From assembly GCF_001792775.2 (NCBI RefSeq), contig NZ_MLGE02000018.1, positions 1-45,265 on the forward strand: a DNA stretch of 45,265 nucleotides, written 5' to 3'. The notes beneath the pieces were generated by a model, which saw only the letters and a program-made list of their open reading frames with translations, was not told the origin of the DNA and did not search any database. This document shows positions 9,253-19,693 of this stretch, in pieces. A program made the translations under genes and the position numbers. Position 1 is the first letter of the stretch; the number at the start of each line of letters is the position of its first letter. Source of the DNA: Staphylococcus pseudintermedius. Lineage in GTDB: Bacteria > Bacillota > Bacilli > Staphylococcales > Staphylococcaceae.

Positions 9253-9281
9253 TTGGTTACTGCAAGACATTATGGTAATAT
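9253..9281 (+). promoter_or_regulatory. Sigma-A promoter of prsA
   Basis: TTGGTT (9253-9258), a 17-bp spacer and TAATAT (9276-9281) lie 36 bp upstream of the prsA start codon. PrsA is part of the VraSR cell-wall stress regulon in S. aureus; I did not identify a VraR site here. Confidence 0.7.
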
Positions 9282-9317
9282 TTATGTGTGTTAATTACAT
9301 ATAAAGGAGCTCAAAAG

Positions 9318-10274
9318 ATGAAGAAAGGCATACAAAGATTATTTATTCCTATAACAGCAAGTGCAGTATTACTCGGAGCATGTGGAAATGATGCCCCAAC
9401 TTCAAAAGATCAAACTTTAATTTCTTCTAAAGCAGGAGACGTAAAAGTTGAAGACGTTTTAAAAGAAATTGGCAATGAACAAATCGCTAGCCAATCATTT
9501 AAAGTATTATTGAATAAAATTTTAGAGAAAAAATATGGCGATAAGGTCGATCAAAAGCAAATCGATAAAGAAACTGACGAAGAAATTGAAAAATATGGTG
9601 GTAAAAAACAATTTGAAAGTTTATTAAAACAACAAGGCATGACCATTGACGACTATAAAGAACAACGTAAATTGGTGAGTTACCAAAAAGAGTTATTAAA
9701 TGAAAAAGTTAAAGTTTCAGATAAAGAGATTAAAGAAAGTACGAAAAAAGCCTCTCATATTTTAATTAAAGTGAAACAAGATAAAGACGATAAAGAAGGC
9801 TTATCTGACAAAGATGCTAAGAAGAAAATTGATGAAATTAAAGAGAAACTCGATAAAAATCCTAAAGACTTCGACAAAATCGCAAAAGAAGAGTCAATGG
9901 ATTCAACAAAAGATAAAAATGGTAGCTTAGGTTATGTCATTAAAGGACAAATGGTTAAACCGTTTGAAGAAGCACTGTTCAAATTGAAAGAAGGCCAAAT
10001 CTCAGATGTCGTTAAAACGGAATATGGTTACCATATCATTCGTGCAGATAAAGAAGATGATTTTGATAAAGAGAAATCTAAACTAAAAGAAAAAATTATT
10101 CAAAACAAATTACAAGAAGACCCTAAAATCTTAACAGATGCTTATAAAGATTTACTTGACGAATATAACGTTGATTATAAAGATCGTGATGTGAAGAAAG
10201 CCATCGAGGATAATATTTTAAATCCAGATGCGTTGAAAAAACAATCATCACAAGACGGTCAACTAGGCATGTAA
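9318..10274 (+). CDS. prsA: Foldase lipoprotein PrsA
   Basis: This peptidyl-prolyl isomerase sits on the outer face of the membrane and folds secreted proteins, including PBPs. The signal peptide ends in the lipobox LLGAC, with Cys22 as the lipidated residue. The parvulin domain runs from about KKASHILIKVKQD (residue 145) to TEYGYHIIRAD, with the expected GSLGYV and PFEEALF motifs. The product is 318 aa and very lysine-rich, as usual for the family. The start at 9318 follows AAAGGAG; a longer frame from 9288 is not supported. It has its own promoter and a strong terminator, so it is monocistronic. Confidence 0.96.
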   Translation: MKKGIQRLFIPITASAVLLGACGNDAPTSKDQTLISSKAGDVKVEDVLKEIGNEQIASQSFKVLLNKILEKKYGDKVDQKQIDKETDEEIEKYGGKKQFESLLKQQGMTIDDYKEQRKLVSYQKELLNEKVKVSDKEIKESTKKASHILIKVKQDKDDKEGLSDKDAKKKIDEIKEKLDKNPKDFDKIAKEESMDSTKDKNGSLGYVIKGQMVKPFEEALFKLKEGQISDVVKTEYGYHIIRADKEDDFDKEKSKLKEKIIQNKLQEDPKILTDAYKDLLDEYNVDYKDRDVKKAIEDNILNPDALKKQSSQDGQLGM

Positions 10275-10300
10275 TTGCGAGAAACAAATGTCAAAAAAGG

Positions 10301-10339
10301 AAAGGTGCGGGACAACTCTTTCAGTTCCCGCACCTTTTT
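10301..10339 (+). terminator. Terminator of prsA
   Basis: Perfect 12-bp arms AAAGGTGCGGGA / TCCCGCACCTTT with a 13-nt loop, followed by Ts. Confidence 0.9.
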
Positions 10340-10483
10340 GATGCCCTTTACACTTACTTGCATTACTTTCACCCGAAAATCGCTTTATCACATGATTTTA
10401 CTTTGGAAAAACAACGAATCAAACGAGAATCGAGTGCAATGTTATTGAAACACCATACATAAATGTTTCAAAACATTCATTGA

Positions 10484-11425
10484 TTAATCCAACTTTTCAG
10501 GCTTATAAAATTGACGTCCTTCTAAACCGAAAATGCGCTCTGTAAATTGACCTTTATCAATCTTCTTAAACGCTTTTTCAAACATATTCATACGTGCATC
10601 AATGTTATCAATAAAGTTTAAAATTTCCGCTTCTTTCACATAAGGTAATTTCGGTGAGCCATATTCCAATTTACCATGATGTGACAAAATGAGATGACGG
10701 AGTAACAAAATCTCTTCTCCATCTACATTCAACTCACGCGCTGCATCTGCTACTTCATCACTCGCGATTGAAATATGACCGAGTAAATTCCCTTCCAATG
10801 TGTATGATGTCGCAATCGGACCAGACAGTTCTCTCACCTTACCCATGTCATGTAAAATAATACCGCTGTACAATAAACTTTTGTTCAGTTCTGGATAAAT
10901 GATACATAATTGACGAGCAATTTCTAACATTGTCAATACGTGATAACTTAAACCACTGACAAAGTTGTGGTGATGTGTACTTGCGGCTGGATACACGAAA
11001 TAACTCTCTTCATGTTTATTCAATAAATAACGCGTTACACGTTGTAGCGGTGCATTGTCAATTTCGAAAATGTAATCTTGCATCGCATCCTTGATTTCTT
11101 CAGGAGACATCGGTGCCCCATCGATAAAATCTTGTGTACGTAACCCGTCTTCTTCAGTCGCAACTCGAAATTGATTCACTTTCATTTGTTTGCGACCACG
11201 GTAATTGATCATATCGCCTTTAATGTGCACAATACGTTCAGGCTTCAATTGGTTCATACCTTCTTTTGTAATGGTCCAAACTTTCGCTTCTACTTCTCCA
11301 CTTTTATCTTGTAAGTGAAGCGTCATATAATCTTTACCTTGCGCAGTTACGCCTTGAGTCGCACGATGGATGAGAAAAAAGTGATCCACCGTGTCTCCAG
11401 GTTGTAGCTTTTCAATATTTCTCAT
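10484..11425 (-). CDS. yhaM: 3'-5' exoribonuclease YhaM
   Basis: This 313-aa enzyme trims single-stranded RNA and DNA ends from the 3' side. It has an N-terminal OB-fold (residues about 12-90) and a metal-dependent HD domain with [12 protein letters not shown] (151-162) and LHDMGKV (His192-Asp193). Length matches YhaM (also called Cbf1 in staphylococci). It is 18 bp downstream of the SbcC-like gene and is the last gene of the yhaO-yhaN-yhaM operon. Confidence 0.95.
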   Translation of the reverse strand: MRNIEKLQPGDTVDHFFLIHRATQGVTAQGKDYMTLHLQDKSGEVEAKVWTITKEGMNQLKPERIVHIKGDMINYRGRKQMKVNQFRVATEEDGLRTQDFIDGAPMSPEEIKDAMQDYIFEIDNAPLQRVTRYLLNKHEESYFVYPAASTHHHNFVSGLSYHVLTMLEIARQLCIIYPELNKSLLYSGIILHDMGKVRELSGPIATSYTLEGNLLGHISIASDEVADAARELNVDGEEILLLRHLILSHHGKLEYGSPKLPYVKEAEILNFIDNIDARMNMFEKAFKKIDKGQFTERIFGLEGRQFYKPEKLD

Positions 11426-11443
11426 TTTTAACGCCTTCCCATT

Positions 11444-14368
11444 CTATTTATCTATCTTATTTAGCGTGACAAGCTGTTTTGCTGGAATATTGGTATCACG
11501 CGAACATGTAAAGTAAAGAATTTGATACTCTTCAGACATGCCCCTTAAATATTTCATCATTTGCGCTCTGCGTTCAGCATCAAAGTGTACAAAAGCGTCA
11601 TCGATAATAATCGGTAACGAATAGTACGGCTTTAATGTATGAATCAGGCTTAAGCGGAGTGCAATGTAAAGCAACTCTTTTGTCGACTGGCTTAATTCAA
11701 TGGGATGGTACATTTGGCCATCTTGGTGACGCACCATCACTTGCTCATTCGCATAAGTTACTTGTACATATTGACCACTCGTTAAATCATTATAAATATC
11801 TGTTGCAATATTTACAACTTGCGGCAATCGTTTATCTTTAATTTGTTTAATATGTTCATCTACTAATGCTTCGAGATAGCTTAACGCCGCCCAATCTTCA
11901 GCACTTTCATTCAATTGATTTCTTAAAAGTTGATATTGATGGCGTAAATGTCTCAAAGTATCATCCGTTTCCATATGGTTCATTTGCGCTAATAAGTCGC
12001 TCACTTCGCTTTGTGATTCCAAAAAGCGCTCATTGTAAGTATCAATTTGTTCAGACAACTTTTGATATTCTTCATCAAGTTGAGCTGTTGTTTTCTCACT
12101 TAATTTAGAACTCTTTTCATAGCCGTAGTTCTGGTTATCCAGGAAGTGTGTTAGGTCATTAAAACGTGCTAAACGTTCATGGTAGCGTTGATAGCGTTCG
12201 TGATGTTTGTAATAACTTTCCTCATCTAACGCGCCAATTGCACCGAATAATGTCTGAATTTCTTGATGATTTTCATTTAAACGATGCTTCAAATGTTTCA
12301 GCTCATTTTCTAACAAGTTTAATTGTTCCGTATTATGTTCATGACGCGTCATATCTCGACTCGTTGTTTTTAACCATTCTCGCACATCATGGAACAGAGT
12401 GTTTCTATCAATCTCTTGAAATACTGAACCAATTTTGTCATTCACTTCAGTATAAAATGATTCTAATGATTCACTTAATTTTAAGTAGGCTTCATGCAAC
12501 TTTTCAATATATTGTTGATGATCTTTGATCATTTGAATTGTCTGTATCGCATCGACGAGCAGTTCATCTGACAAGTTTTCAGACAAGTGAAGTGATGCTT
12601 TCAATTGTTGTAACTTGCTCGTCGCATCTGCCCATGCCATCTGTGTATCTTCATATTGTGTCTTTGCATGTTGCGTTTTTGTTTTTAAAATTGCCAATTG
12701 TTGTTGACGTTGCGCAATTTGATCACGCAACTGATATTGTGTCGATAAATCAAAGTCTAAATCATATTCCGCTTCTAACTGTTCGACTTCTTGTTCGAGT
12801 TGGGCAAGTTCTTCAGAAAATTGCGTATCATATCCGACTGGTTTAGAACGGAATAATGTCATCCCAATGATAAACACAATGGCCATGACAGTTAACACAA
12901 TACCTGCCACCATCGCTTCTGTGACGAACATCCAGATGGCAAACGCAATAGAGATGATCGCAAGGAAGAATGATGCCCCTCTAACACGACGTTGTTGCTG
13001 TGCCTTTTGTTCTGCTTCTTGTTCAAAAGAAGTCTTCATCTTATCAAACAGATTGCGCTTTTCTTTTAATTCTAACAATCGTTGGTCATAGACTTTTTTC
13101 TTTTCGAAGTTTTCATCATCAACCAACTGACTACTTAAATGTTCCAATTCTTCCTCAAAAGACACCGTTTCAATTTGATAGTCATCTTGCGTCTTTTTCA
13201 ATTGTTGAATCGTTTGTAGATGCTCTTGCTTTTGCTTTAACGTCTCACTCGCAAAGCTTTTTTGTGCTTCGCTCGAATCGACATCATCATGTACCTCTTT
13301 CCAGCCGATATGAGACTTCAAACTTTTAATTTCCATCTCATGTTGATTGAATTCTCGCTCATTCTGTTTCAATTCCATGTCTTGCTGTTTCACTCGGTCT
13401 TCTTGTTTCGCGATAGATTCAAAGTTTTGATAAAGTGATTTTTCAGGCACATACAACTGTGAATTCTCATTTTGCAATTGTTGTTGCTTTTCAACACGTA
13501 AACCAATGTCACGTTCGAGATGATCCACTTGAACTTTCGCCAATTCATAACGATCAATCCCTTTTTCTGGAAACTCTAACGGTTCAATATTTAAATCCGC
13601 TTCTAACCCTTTCCATTCTTGAACTTGATCGATTAAAGCCACTTCTTTTTGCTTTTCTTCAAACAGTGCTGTTAATTGGCTCAGGTTTTGCTTTAATGTG
13701 TCAAGACGTCGTGACGCTTTTTCATGTTCTTCCGTCAAACGTTGATACGATTCCATTTTGGCTGATTCTTCACGGATTTGATATTCCAAGTTGCGAACTT
13801 CTTCAATTTTACGGTTGATTTCAGGATTTTGACCTGACTTTTTATAAAGTTCTTGCTTCTTTTGATTGATCAGTTCACGCATACCGATAAATTCTGTAGA
13901 ACCGAGCGCACCTGCTTGCATTAAAAAGTTTTGTAATTGTACTTCACTCATATGCTTATGAATATCTTGAAGGCCAAGCACGTTGAAAGAAAAAATCGCT
14001 TGATACGTCTTTTTATTGATGTAATTTAACTGTGCTTTTAACCACGCTTCATCTTTAATCGATCCATTAGGCATGTAAACTTTGACATCCCCTTGGGCAC
14101 TCCCTTTGACACGTTCGACATCCACTTCCATACCGTCATCTAAAATCAATGTCACACGACCGCCGTAATGATTGCCCATACGTGGTTCAAGACGTGGTTC
14201 GTTTTCCTTTTTTGTCGGGAAGCCAAATAAAATCGAATGTATAAACGCTTGAAGTGTCGATTTACCTGCTTCATTTTGTCCAAAAATCTCAGTAAAATAT
14301 TGATCAAATTCCACTTTTCGTTGGACAAATTGACCATAACCATAAATTTCAACTGATTTAATTTTCAT
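11444..14368 (-). CDS. yhaN: SbcC/Rad50-like ATPase YhaN
   Basis: This 974-aa SMC-type ATPase has an N-terminal Walker A (FGQNEAGKST, near residue 30). It then has long coiled-coil blocks rich in Glu, Gln and Lys, and a C-terminal signature LSQSTKELLYIALRLS with Walker B PIIIDDAFVHFD. Unlike classical SbcC it has a pair of transmembrane helices in the middle (residues about 470-515), a mark of the YhaN subfamily that suggests membrane tethering. It probably works with YhaO as a Mre11-Rad50-like nuclease complex on DNA ends. The start lies 3 bp after the yhaO stop. Confidence 0.88.
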   Translation of the reverse strand: MKIKSVEIYGYGQFVQRKVEFDQYFTEIFGQNEAGKSTLQAFIHSILFGFPTKKENEPRLEPRMGNHYGGRVTLILDDGMEVDVERVKGSAQGDVKVYMPNGSIKDEAWLKAQLNYINKKTYQAIFSFNVLGLQDIHKHMSEVQLQNFLMQAGALGSTEFIGMRELINQKKQELYKKSGQNPEINRKIEEVRNLEYQIREESAKMESYQRLTEEHEKASRRLDTLKQNLSQLTALFEEKQKEVALIDQVQEWKGLEADLNIEPLEFPEKGIDRYELAKVQVDHLERDIGLRVEKQQQLQNENSQLYVPEKSLYQNFESIAKQEDRVKQQDMELKQNEREFNQHEMEIKSLKSHIGWKEVHDDVDSSEAQKSFASETLKQKQEHLQTIQQLKKTQDDYQIETVSFEEELEHLSSQLVDDENFEKKKVYDQRLLELKEKRNLFDKMKTSFEQEAEQKAQQQRRVRGASFFLAIISIAFAIWMFVTEAMVAGIVLTVMAIVFIIGMTLFRSKPVGYDTQFSEELAQLEQEVEQLEAEYDLDFDLSTQYQLRDQIAQRQQQLAILKTKTQHAKTQYEDTQMAWADATSKLQQLKASLHLSENLSDELLVDAIQTIQMIKDHQQYIEKLHEAYLKLSESLESFYTEVNDKIGSVFQEIDRNTLFHDVREWLKTTSRDMTRHEHNTEQLNLLENELKHLKHRLNENHQEIQTLFGAIGALDEESYYKHHERYQRYHERLARFNDLTHFLDNQNYGYEKSSKLSEKTTAQLDEEYQKLSEQIDTYNERFLESQSEVSDLLAQMNHMETDDTLRHLRHQYQLLRNQLNESAEDWAALSYLEALVDEHIKQIKDKRLPQVVNIATDIYNDLTSGQYVQVTYANEQVMVRHQDGQMYHPIELSQSTKELLYIALRLSLIHTLKPYYSLPIIIDDAFVHFDAERRAQMMKYLRGMSEEYQILYFTCSRDTNIPAKQLVTLNKIDK

Positions 14369-14371
14369 CGG

Positions 14372-15559
14372 TTAATTGCCCCCCTTTAACTCAGCTTCAA
14401 TGATGGCTTCTGCACGTGCAACCAACGCTTTACGATCATGTTGTTGATAGCTCTCCAAATATTTTGAGGCTTTCGGATTCATATACAAATCTTTCACTGC
14501 ACGCTCATACACATCATCTTGCTCAAGTAATTCTGCAGGAAACTCTTGAATAATAGATTTTTGACGAATATCAATATAACGGATGTCCCATTCATCAATT
14601 AAGACAAAGTGGCGTTCATTTTCTTCATATTCTGTGGACAATACTTTCAATTGTTCTAAAACTTGTGGTGAAATCATTTCATCGCCGCGTATATTCAACT
14701 GTAATCGATAAAATGCACGACCTTGATGTCTGACACGTGCTTTAAAGTCTTGAATCAGTTCGAATAACGCTTGTTGGCTAATATCTTCCGTCTCTAACGT
14801 TGCTGATTCAAAACGGATGAATTGTGTCGGCACAAAGCGTGTCTTTAACGCAACATGATCACCTTCAACAATTAAACAACCTTTTTCACCTTGTTCTTTA
14901 AAATGACGGCCTTGAATATTGCCAGGATAATGAATTTCAGGCATATCACTCAGTTGTTGTCTCAAATGAATGTGACCCAAAGCCCAATAATGGTATAATT
15001 TCGCGTTTAAATCTTCCAATCGAAACTCTGTGTAACGATCCGAAGCTTCAGATTTACTATAAGTCCCGTGCAATACGCCAATATGTACTACATTACGATT
15101 TTCATTCGTCGGATAAGCATCTATTTTATTTTCGTAACTTTCACGTTTTTCATAGCTGAAGCCATGAAGATGCACTGTTTCTCCCGTTTTCGTAATCGCT
15201 TGATATGTTTCGACCTGATTTGAAAATACAGTCACATTCTCAGGCCATTTCGTTTTAATTTCATCCGATAAAGGATCATGATTCCCATGTACAATGTAGA
15301 CAAAAATTTGTTCTTTCTGCAAACGTTCAAATTGAGATTTTAAAAACACTTCCGCCTTTAAAGTACGATTGTGTTGGTCAAATAAATCTCCACTAATTAT
15401 GACAAAATCGACCTCTTCTCTCAATGCAAGGTCAATAATGTTTTCAAAACTTTTGTAAGCACTATTTTCAACATCCTTCAAAATTGTCGGATTTAAATAG
15501 CGCTTGGATGCAAATGGACTATCGAGATGCAAATCTGCACAATGCAAAAACTTAACCAT
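14372..15559 (-). CDS. yhaO: SbcD/Mre11-like phosphoesterase YhaO
   Basis: This 395-aa calcineurin-like metallophosphoesterase shows the Mre11/SbcD metal-binding series in order: CADLHLDSPF at the N-terminus, ISGDLFDQHN, VHGNHDPLS and GHIHLRQ. It is the first gene of the operon with YhaN and YhaM and is probably the nuclease partner of YhaN in DNA-end processing. AAGGAG precedes the ATG. The gap upstream (15560-15759) contains no gene. Confidence 0.9.
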   Translation of the reverse strand: MVKFLHCADLHLDSPFASKRYLNPTILKDVENSAYKSFENIIDLALREEVDFVIISGDLFDQHNRTLKAEVFLKSQFERLQKEQIFVYIVHGNHDPLSDEIKTKWPENVTVFSNQVETYQAITKTGETVHLHGFSYEKRESYENKIDAYPTNENRNVVHIGVLHGTYSKSEASDRYTEFRLEDLNAKLYHYWALGHIHLRQQLSDMPEIHYPGNIQGRHFKEQGEKGCLIVEGDHVALKTRFVPTQFIRFESATLETEDISQQALFELIQDFKARVRHQGRAFYRLQLNIRGDEMISPQVLEQLKVLSTEYEENERHFVLIDEWDIRYIDIRQKSIIQEFPAELLEQDDVYERAVKDLYMNPKASKYLESYQQHDRKALVARAEAIIEAELKGGN

Positions 15560-15759
15560 TCAAGCATTCTCCTTTTATCATCAAATTTCATCTATGTATG
15601 CATGTTTCGTATTCATTTATTTTATCATATTTTCGTTAATTAAAGTGCGTCTCGTTTAAGTATTATTGAAATGGTTAATTTTTTTTACCGTAAAATTGAC
15701 TTGACGATCAGTGAGATAAAAAGCATGAGTAAGCCATTACAAGAGCTATTAACTAAAAA

Positions 15760-15792
15760 AACGAGTTTGAGACATCGCATCTCAAACTCGTT
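15760..15792. terminator. Terminator after the ylbF-like gene
   Basis: Perfect 13-bp arms AACGAGTTTGAGA / TCTCAAACTCGTT with a short loop, preceded by an A-run on the plus strand (a T-run for minus-strand transcripts). Confidence 0.85.
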
Positions 15793-15812
15793 AGTTCAAT
15801 CGTTTATCTTTA

Positions 15813-16157
15813 TTAGTCAGCGTAAATTTCGTCTAAAGGTTTAACGATAATTTGGTTGATTTCTTGGAATACTTGGCTCATTTTTTGCTCAGCATTCATT
15901 AACTCAGAAATATTGCTGTCTTTTTCAATTTGTTGCGCTTGTTCTTGCGCTTTTTGTAAATCTTCTTCGCTAATTTCTTCACCTTGCATTTGTTTTTGTT
16001 GGAAGTTCATTTGTGTTTCACGGAACGCATCAAATAATTTTTTAGAATTTTCATCAGCCTCTACTTTAGCGTATGCATCTTTAATTGCATTGTACTCGTC
16101 ACTTTCACGTAAAGCTTGCTCTAATTTGTTTGCGTAATCATATAAATTTACAGCCAT
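15813..16157 (-). CDS. YlbF/YmcA family protein (UPF0342, YheA-like)
   Basis: This 114-aa all-helical, acidic, glutamine-rich protein begins [19 protein letters not shown]. It belongs to the YlbF/YmcA (Com_YlbF) family; the Bacillus members YlbF, YmcA and YaaT form a complex that specifies RNase Y cleavage. This particular branch (YheA) has no established role. AAGGAGAG precedes the ATG. It lies between yhaO and the DUF445 gene and has its own terminator. Confidence 0.85.
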   Translation of the reverse strand: MAVNLYDYANKLEQALRESDEYNAIKDAYAKVEADENSKKLFDAFRETQMNFQQKQMQGEEISEEDLQKAQEQAQQIEKDSNISELMNAEQKMSQVFQEINQIIVKPLDEIYAD

Positions 16158-16245
16158 TTTAATCTCTCCTTGAGTTGTGTATTTTAAGATTGAATTCTGT
16201 CTCTTTCAACCTCGTTCCTAGCTTACGATACCACATTTTATAGTG

Positions 16246-17376
16246 TTATACAAAGATTGCTATTAATCCTTGGAAAAATCCGATAATTCCTCCCAAAATA
16301 AAGCCGAGCAACATAATTAATTTTAATTCCTTATTCGCAATTTCAAAAATTAAACGTTCAATATAATCGAGGTCAAAACGATTGATTTGCTCTTCAATTA
16401 AGCCGCGAATATTCACTTGTTTCAAAATGGTTGATAAACGTTGCGCTAATGTATCGAGAATCAAGTCTGTAATGCGATCGATACCTCTATCATGCAAAAT
16501 TTCAAATAAGTGTGGTACAAGCGATTTAAGCGGCATATGCGCACGTTGTTTTAGATCTATTTGTTTTAATACCAATGCACTCACTTGTGCTTCAATATCA
16601 GCCATTTGTTCTGGTTTAATCCAATCTTGTAACGTAGCATGCTTTAATTTTTCATATTCTGCGTGAATTTGTGCTGACAGAATACCTCGCGCCTTAGAAT
16701 GTGTCGTCAAACGAATTAATTCTCTCTGAATCCTTTCTGCTATCGCTTCTTTAGTCATAAACATTTGAAGCATTGACACAATTTTTCCTTTTTCAACAAA
16801 GAACGTCTCTAACATTTCTAGAATATCGTCATAACCTTTGTCAGATTCTAAATAAATACGTGCTCTTTCGAGTAACAAAGTATCTAATGTGCTCACTTTA
16901 TGATCTATCTCAGCCATCACTTTGGCAGGTATCAGTTCTGCAATTTTATCTGTTTGATGCAATTGATATTTCTCGTTTAACTTTTGTTTCGTATAACGTT
17001 CAACAAAGCTTTCGCCATCCTTCACGACATCAATATCAAATCGCTCCACCAAAGATTGCATCGTCATATGATTTTCCTCTAATGCTGCCACCTGTTGTGA
17101 AACGGCACGATGCACAGTCGCTCTCATATCCGGCGTTTCTAACTTTTCTCTCATTAAAGACTCAGTTAATAAATGGTCTTCCACAACTTGTCCGATTTTT
17201 TCAGCAATTTCTCCTCTTCTTTTCGGAATCAGTCCTGGAGTGAAAGGTACACGCTTACCAAAAATGTGATAAGCTTTAAATGGATGGAATAACATTTTGA
17301 CAGCAATCATATTCGTGACACCACCAATCACAGCGCCAATCACGATCATAAACAATACGACTAAAATCGCTTGCAT
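16246..17376 (-). CDS. DUF445 membrane protein (UPF0754, YheB-like)
   Basis: This 376-aa protein has one membrane helix at each end (residues about 2-24 and about 352-375). Between them is a long helical region with repeated DUF445 elements, such as FHPFKAYHIFGKRVPFTPGLIPKRRGEIAEKIG near the start. Its function is unknown. In Firmicutes it is commonly found beside yheA, as here. GAGGAGAG lies upstream of the ATG. Confidence 0.86.
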   Translation of the reverse strand: MQAILVVLFMIVIGAVIGGVTNMIAVKMLFHPFKAYHIFGKRVPFTPGLIPKRRGEIAEKIGQVVEDHLLTESLMREKLETPDMRATVHRAVSQQVAALEENHMTMQSLVERFDIDVVKDGESFVERYTKQKLNEKYQLHQTDKIAELIPAKVMAEIDHKVSTLDTLLLERARIYLESDKGYDDILEMLETFFVEKGKIVSMLQMFMTKEAIAERIQRELIRLTTHSKARGILSAQIHAEYEKLKHATLQDWIKPEQMADIEAQVSALVLKQIDLKQRAHMPLKSLVPHLFEILHDRGIDRITDLILDTLAQRLSTILKQVNIRGLIEEQINRFDLDYIERLIFEIANKELKLIMLLGFILGGIIGFFQGLIAIFV

Positions 17377-17545
17377 ATTTACATCTCTCCTCTAAATTTC
17401 AACTGGAATCAAACATGAATAGAGCGATCCATTCATTCTTGCTCATGTTTAACAAACAAACGTAATGTTGTATTCTCAGTCAAATACATATGTAACCTTA
17501 TGACCGAAAAACTACTGTGTTAAACATCAATTTCCCTATAAAAAA

Positions 17546-17577
17546 GGAGCACGCAACATTTCGTTTGTTGATGCTCC
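17546..17577 (-). terminator. Terminator of xdrA
   Basis: A near-perfect stem (GGAGCATCAACA / TGTTGCGTGCTCC on the minus strand) with a loop of 6-7 nt, followed by six Ts, 23 bp after the xdrA stop. Confidence 0.88.
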
Positions 17578-17600
17578 CACATTCTATCATTTATTTTAAA

Positions 17601-18065
17601 TTATGCACGAATAAGCTCTTCTTTCACGTTGCGTTGGAAGTAAGTTTCTGCTTCTCTCAATTTTGGTGATGCAAAAATCGGTTGTTTATCCGCATCTAGA
17701 ATACGGTAAAGTTCGCTGACTTTGTTTGATTGCAAGATGTAACCATTTTTGCTTGCAAGCGTATCCCAATAAATATCACTTACTGTTGAATATCTCGGGT
17801 AAGCTGCTTGATTTCTTGAAATAGTTTGAACGATTTCTAAAGGATCGCAACCGAAAGTACCGTTCAATACTTCAGAATCTCTAAATAATGCACAAATAGA
17901 TACACATGTTGTCCAATTTGGTAACACACGCTCTTTTTCAATTTGTACTAATGTTTTTTTAGATAGGCCGATTGTTTGAGCCATCGTATCTTGTGTATAA
18001 CCTGCCTCAATACGTACCATCTTGAACTTGCTTTGAATTAATTCAGTAAAACTTTGTCTATCCAT
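17601..18065 (-). CDS. xdrA: XRE-family regulator XdrA
   Basis: This 154-aa protein has an N-terminal Cro/CI helix-turn-helix (residues about 10-65, AGYTQDTMAQTIGLSKKTLVQIEKER) and a conserved C-terminal part without a named domain. Size and position (between the DUF445 gene and airRS) match XdrA of S. aureus, reported to activate spa and bind the mecA promoter region. The name rests on context plus family, not on a search. A modest AAAGGT site precedes the ATG. Confidence 0.75.
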   Translation of the reverse strand: MDRQSFTELIQSKFKMVRIEAGYTQDTMAQTIGLSKKTLVQIEKERVLPNWTTCVSICALFRDSEVLNGTFGCDPLEIVQTISRNQAAYPRYSTVSDIYWDTLASKNGYILQSNKVSELYRILDADKQPIFASPKLREAETYFQRNVKEELIRA

Positions 18066-18757
18066 TTATTATGACTACCTTTCTTAAATAAAAATTTATC
18101 CGCACACAAGCATTGCAATTCTACACAATTCTTGAAACACAAATTACATATTAATACAAAATGCGACAAATGAAAAGTGGCATTTTTAAAAACAATCTCT
18201 AACCTGGAAAATGCGCAATTGTCACAAAAATTCAACTTATTTTATTAGAATGCTTAAACTGTAAATCAATGACTTTCCATGCGCCATAAAGCTTTGAAAA
18301 TCAAGAATACTTTATCTCACATTGAATTCTTTTCTTAAACGCAATTTACAATAACCAATGTTATTTTAATAAGACAATCAAATCTATATTAAAATAGTTT
18401 TATGTATTTTTATTAGATTTCAATGACTCATATGTATATCCCTGTACGATAGATGAACATGATTAACTAAACAGTCTTGTACCGTAAATATGAGTTCAAG
18501 AATTATATTATAACACAAATCATCATCCTTGTTATTGAAAATTTAGTATGCATACGACAAACACTCTTATGATAATTAAGAAAAAGTATTGAATTCAAAT
18601 TTCTGATTACCACTTTTAGGTAGATTAAAATAGAGTTTCTCTACAAAAGTATCATAACTTTGATTCCTTATTGTAACTTGTTAGTATGTAATAAACTGGA
18701 TGAATATTAATTAGCGGAATACTTTTAGCAAAAAACACCACTCTTATTGTAGTGTAG
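18066..18757. other. AT-rich gene-free stretch upstream of xdrA
   Basis: About 690 bp with no open frame I would defend on either strand. The part nearest xdrA must contain its promoter, but no candidate is close enough to consensus to name. The remainder looks like decayed sequence belonging to the same variable island as the broken genes at 18758-19686. Confidence 0.5.
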
Positions 18758-19050
18758 TTAAAATAATTGCTTGCTTAAATTATCGAAAATTGATTTTGTC
18801 TCTTTATACATTTCAAGTTTCAATTCAGCCAAATCACTAATAATCCTCCTGTTAACTAGACTGCAATAAATAGTACTGACTTTATGTCATCTAATGAACG
18901 ACGGATTATGATGTAGATTTACCTCCTTACAATGATGCTCATTAAATTCATAATCATAAATTAAATGCTTTCTAGACTCATAGATAATTTTGAAATAGAT
19001 AAGTATGATCACAATGAAATCGACTATTTTCGCAGCCAATGATTAACCAT
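18758..19050 (-). pseudogene. Broken small membrane-protein gene, possible PanTA toxin
   Basis: From a TTG at 19039 (or an ATG at 19050 with a one-base shift) one frame runs to a TAA at 18758-18760, interrupted by a single in-frame TGA at about 18890. Before the stop it reads a hydrophobic helix (KIVDFIVIILIYFKIIYE), then a polar region with HHCKEVNLHHNPSF. After the stop it reads DLAELKLEMYKETKSIF up to the end. The total is about 93 codons: one membrane segment plus a charged helix. It starts 17 bp after the decayed Panacea-domain gene, on the same strand. Panacea antitoxins are typically paired with small toxins, so this could be the partner; no toxin family is recognised. Confidence 0.5.
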
Positions 19051-19066
19051 GCTCTTGTTTTATAAG

Positions 19067-19686
19067 CTATTTGAAATTTTTTGTATCATAATAAGGCAAC
19101 TTTATACTAAAAATTGTTCTTATATAGTCCTGAGGCGGTAAAACGCACTTACCCACTCTCTCATCAATGTATTCAAATTCATCTAAATACATATCATATC
19201 TATAGTCGTATAACCTAACATTACTTGCATCTTGTTTTATGACTTCGAGTAAAAGTGTTTGATCACCTCGTTCGTTTGAATTTAAACCTTCTCGTCTTTT
19301 TATCCATGTAATTTCTTCGTAAGCTTTGTCTCTTAAAGCCCTAGTTGCATATTTACCATACTGATAGATTGTGTGCTCGATAATCTACACTTCCATATCA
19401 CTAATAAGATCTCTACAATTATTATCTTCAATAAGAATACAAATAATCCTCTTAATGATGATAAAACCGGGCCATGTACCCAATCTTCAAATTGTTCGTC
19501 AATGATAGGTTTCCCATTTTATACTAAAGATGTTTCCTGAACATAATATATAAGATTATGTACTTTCATTTCGTCACCTAGTATACTACTCCTCTTAATT
19601 TCTTGATATTTGAAATTAAATTCCGAACAATATTATGCTTTGTGTAAGGCTGGTGTTCCATTTAAAACCTTCCCCTCACTTTTCAC
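19067..19686 (-). pseudogene. Decayed Panacea-domain (DUF4065) antitoxin gene
   Basis: The fragments HNLIYYVQETSLV, NGKPIIDEQFEDWVHGPVL, IIEHTIYQYGKYATRAL and EEITWIKRREGLNSNE follow the Panacea/GepA (SocA-like) pattern: LxYYxQ, then EDWVHGPV, then a YGxYxxxxLRD helix, then W.KrR.GL. The gene is dead. There are in-frame stops at about 19633-19635 and 19519-19521, a frameshift near 19445, and a TAG near 19385. A possible GTG start at 19686 has AAGGGG upstream; an ATG is at 19569. Panacea proteins are antitoxins that neutralise very different toxins in PanTA pairs. A promoter candidate is at 19752-19780. Confidence 0.7.
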
Positions 19687-19693
19687 ATAATAA

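Noticed and set aside
10446..10470. TGAAACA/TGTTTCA hairpin after yhaM
   Set aside because: Only 7 bp, with no T-run following the stem closely; not enough to call a terminator.
11635..13818. Several plus-strand ORFs of 68-127 aa opposite the SbcC-like gene
   Set aside because: Shadows of a long, clearly coding minus-strand gene; no ribosome binding sites or recognisable domains.
18038..18235. 65-aa minus-strand ORF upstream of xdrA
   Set aside because: It overlaps the xdrA start in another frame, lacks a good ribosome binding site and resembles no protein; the region is better read as the xdrA leader.
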